Shown here one piece after another: positions 62,500 to 64,000 of a DNA stretch of 64,000 nt. The position numbers were made by a program, and so were the translations under genes. The stretch comes from Rhizobium ecuadorense (GTDB taxonomy: Bacteria > Pseudomonadota > Alphaproteobacteria > Rhizobiales > Rhizobiaceae): the NCBI RefSeq assembly GCF_001187535.1, contig NZ_LFIO01001790.1:124001-188000 (forward strand). The letters are read 5' to 3'. Position 1 is the first letter of the stretch. Every line of letters starts with the position of its first letter. Below the pieces are notes generated by a model. That model was not told the DNA's origin. It was given only the letters and a program-made list of their open reading frames with translations, and made no database searches.

Positions 62500-63242
62500 G
62501 GTTTCAATCCTGCCAGAAGATATTCCTGATTGCCGTCGCCGCCGGCAATCGGGGAGGGGATGAGGCCGAGGCTGTTCCAGCCCATGTCCTCGGTGAACCA
62601 GCGCGCGAGTTGCGCAGCGACGGCGGGCGCAGACGAGGGATCCTTCAGCAGCCCGCCCTTGCCGATCGCCTCGCGCCCCGCCTCGAACTGCGGTTTGACC
62701 AGGAGCACGGCGACCGCACCCGCTTCGGCGATGTCGAGAGCCGGCGCCAGCGCCAGCTTCAGCGAGATGAAGGAGACGTCGGAGACGATGAATGTGGCGG
62801 GCTCGCCGATATCGTCTGCCGTCAGGTTGCGGGCGTTGAGGCCTTCCTTGTTGGTCACCCGCGGATCGGCTGCAATGCGCGGATGCATCTGCCCATGGCC
62901 GACATCGATCGCCGTCACATGCCGAGCGCCGCGCTGCAGCAGCACCTCGGTGAAGCCGCCGGTGGACGCGCCGATATCGAGACAGTGATGGCCGGCCGGA
63001 TCGAGCCGGAAATGCTCGAGGGCGCTAGCAAGCTTCAGCGCCGCACGCGAGACATAGTCCTGCGCCGGATCGTCGATCTCGATGGCAGCGTCGTCGACGA
63101 CGAGCGCGCCGGCCTTCGTCACCACCAGGCCGGCGATCCTGACGGTGCCGCGCTGCACGGCGTCGCGGGCTCGCGAGCGGCTGGCGAAGAGACCGCGGGA
63201 GACAAGAAGTTGGTCGAGGCGTTGGCTGTTTTGATCGGACAT
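62496..63242 (-). CDS. tlyA: TlyA-family RNA methyltransferase / hemolysin-like
   Basis: 248 residues. N-terminal S4 RNA-binding domain (RLDQLLVSRGLFASRSRARDAVQRG) and an FtsJ-like methyltransferase domain with DIGASTGGFTEVLL and SDVSFISLKLALAP. TlyA 2'-O-methylates rRNA in mycobacteria; the role elsewhere is less clear. ATG 63242 is chosen because the encoded start MSDQNSQRLDQLL is the family beginning. Transcribed with the RlmD-like gene, four-base overlap. Confidence 0.9.
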   Translation of the reverse strand: MSDQNSQRLDQLLVSRGLFASRSRARDAVQRGTVRIAGLVVTKAGALVVDDAAIEIDDPAQDYVSRAALKLASALEHFRLDPAGHHCLDIGASTGGFTEVLLQRGARHVTAIDVGHGQMHPRIAADPRVTNKEGLNARNLTADDIGEPATFIVSDVSFISLKLALAPALDIAEAGAVAVLLVKPQFEAGREAIGKGGLLKDPSSAPAVAAQLARWFTEDMGWNSLGLIPSPIAGGDGNQEYLLAGLKP

Positions 63243-63374
63243 CGGCTGTGAATGACCGGCAAAGCCGCCGGTTGCAAGCATTTTGTTCCAGACAGCGTCA
63301 TTGACCCTCTAAAGCTTTCGGCGATAATCCTGCGGCGGCGATGACGGGGCGGGCCGCGGACACGGGGGTGTTTT

Positions 63375-64000
63375 ATGCTGAAGCTCTTCACTCTTCTTGT
63401 CGCCGCGGGGATCGCATCGCCGGCGCTGGCGAACGACACCATGGCCGAGGTCAAGACCGGTGGGCTGATCTTTGCCCAGTCCGACGATGTCAGCATGGTG
63501 CAGGAGGATCTCTTCATCTCCGCTTCGCAGGTGCGTGTCGATTACGTGTTCGAGAACACATCAGACAAGGATGTCGAAAGCCTGGTCGCCTTCCCGATGC
63601 CCGATATCTCAGGTCAGGTTGACAGCAACTCCGCCATTTCAGACTATGACAGCGACAATTTCCTGCATTTCTCCACCGTGCAGGATGGCAGGCCGATCAC
63701 CGCCAAGCTGCAGCAGCGTGTCGTCTCGCTCGGTATCGACGTCACCGACGAGTTAGCCAAAAACAAGATTCCCGTCCTGCCTTACAGCCAGAAGACCCGC
63801 GATGCGCTCGCCAAGCTCCCCGACACCGTCCGCAAGGACTGGATCGCCCGCGGGCTGATCTATCCCATGACCGACGCCGATCTCGTACCGCTCTGGACGC
63901 TGCGCTCGACCTATTGGTGGCGCACCACCTTTCCGGCCAAGAAGAAGGTCAGCGTCGAACACAGCTATCAGCCGGCGGTCGGCGGCACCGTCGCCATCAG
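63375..64000 (+). CDS. DUF4424-type secreted protein, 5' part only
   Basis: At least 208 residues, open at the window end. Signal peptide (MLKLFTLLVAAGIASPALAN), then a domain beginning DTMAEVKTGGLIFAQSDDVSMVQEDLFIS, with VRVDYVFENTSDKDVESLVAFPMPDI as in DUF4424, a family of uncharacterised exported proteins in rhizobia and Bradyrhizobium. It is divergent from tlyA. Confidence 0.82.
   Translation, partial: MLKLFTLLVAAGIASPALANDTMAEVKTGGLIFAQSDDVSMVQEDLFISASQVRVDYVFENTSDKDVESLVAFPMPDISGQVDSNSAISDYDSDNFLHFSTVQDGRPITAKLQQRVVSLGIDVTDELAKNKIPVLPYSQKTRDALAKLPDTVRKDWIARGLIYPMTDADLVPLWTLRSTYWWRTTFPAKKKVSVEHSYQPAVGGTVAI

Overview
The window looks like chromosomal DNA of a fast-growing rhizobium of the Rhizobium etli / R. 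leguminosarum group. This rests on the high GC content, the split b/b' type ATP synthase F0 operon, rhizobial families such as BA14K, DUF6101, DUF982 and DUF1217, and many intergenic palindromic elements of the kind that fill Rhizobium chromosomes. The assignment comes from family and style recognition; no search was run. No rRNA, tRNA, CRISPR array, prophage or insertion sequence was found. Almost all of the window is core, vertically inherited gene content.

Layout. 1-3.4 kb: a sugar (probably galactose/galactonate) catabolic pair, SDR dehydrogenase plus dgoK (cut by the window edge), divergent from its IclR-type regulator across a clear operator; then a LuxR-type solo regulator. 3.4-4.0 kb: non-coding region with a sigma54-like promoter and a very long hairpin. 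4.0-10 kb: Mrp-type P-loop ATPase, CorA and Kup ion transporters, SleB-type cell wall hydrolase. 10.1-12.9 kb: atpI-atpB-atpE-atpF'-atpF (F0 part only) with a good promoter and a terminator. 13.2-21.2 kb: rnhB, radical SAM protein, glycosyltransferase-like protein, small secreted protein, then leftward operon TPR protein-ispE-moaB and polyprenyl diphosphate synthase. 21.3-28.7 kb: DUF2007, TrmN6-like methyltransferase, mntH, S49 peptidase, glyQ, P-loop kinase, lemA, aroA-like gene. 28.7-37.4 kb: DUF2207 protein, purD, secreted protein, chemoreceptor, glyS. 37.8-44.8 kb: tex, cfa, histidine phosphatase, MipA/OmpV, ubiA, DUF6101. 45.1-48.5 kb: a 1110-residue protein built from about nine DUF1217-like units. 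48.7-54.7 kb: FAD-linked oxidase, Sua5, conserved hypothetical, Rieske oxygenase, BA14K protein, DUF982. 54.9-64 kb: ZntB-like transporter, acyl-CoA dehydrogenase plus crotonase pair, MBL hydrolase, SDR with divergent HxlR regulator, tlyA-RumA-type RNA methyltransferase pair, and a truncated DUF4424 protein.

Functional themes are housekeeping (ATP synthesis, translation, isoprenoid and ubiquinone precursors, purines, RNA modification), metal and ion transport (Mg/Co, K, Mn, Zn), envelope and lipid functions, and small catabolic units each with its own regulator. The observations most worth following are the sigma54-like promoter with a downstream structured RNA candidate upstream of mrp, an Mrp/ApbC-type protein with no cysteine at all but a His-rich linker, the repeat-built DUF1217 protein, sharp operators for the IclR and HxlR regulators, an EcfG-type stress promoter before the BA14K gene, and at least five families of intergenic repeats, several of them arranged as inverted pairs around variable cores.
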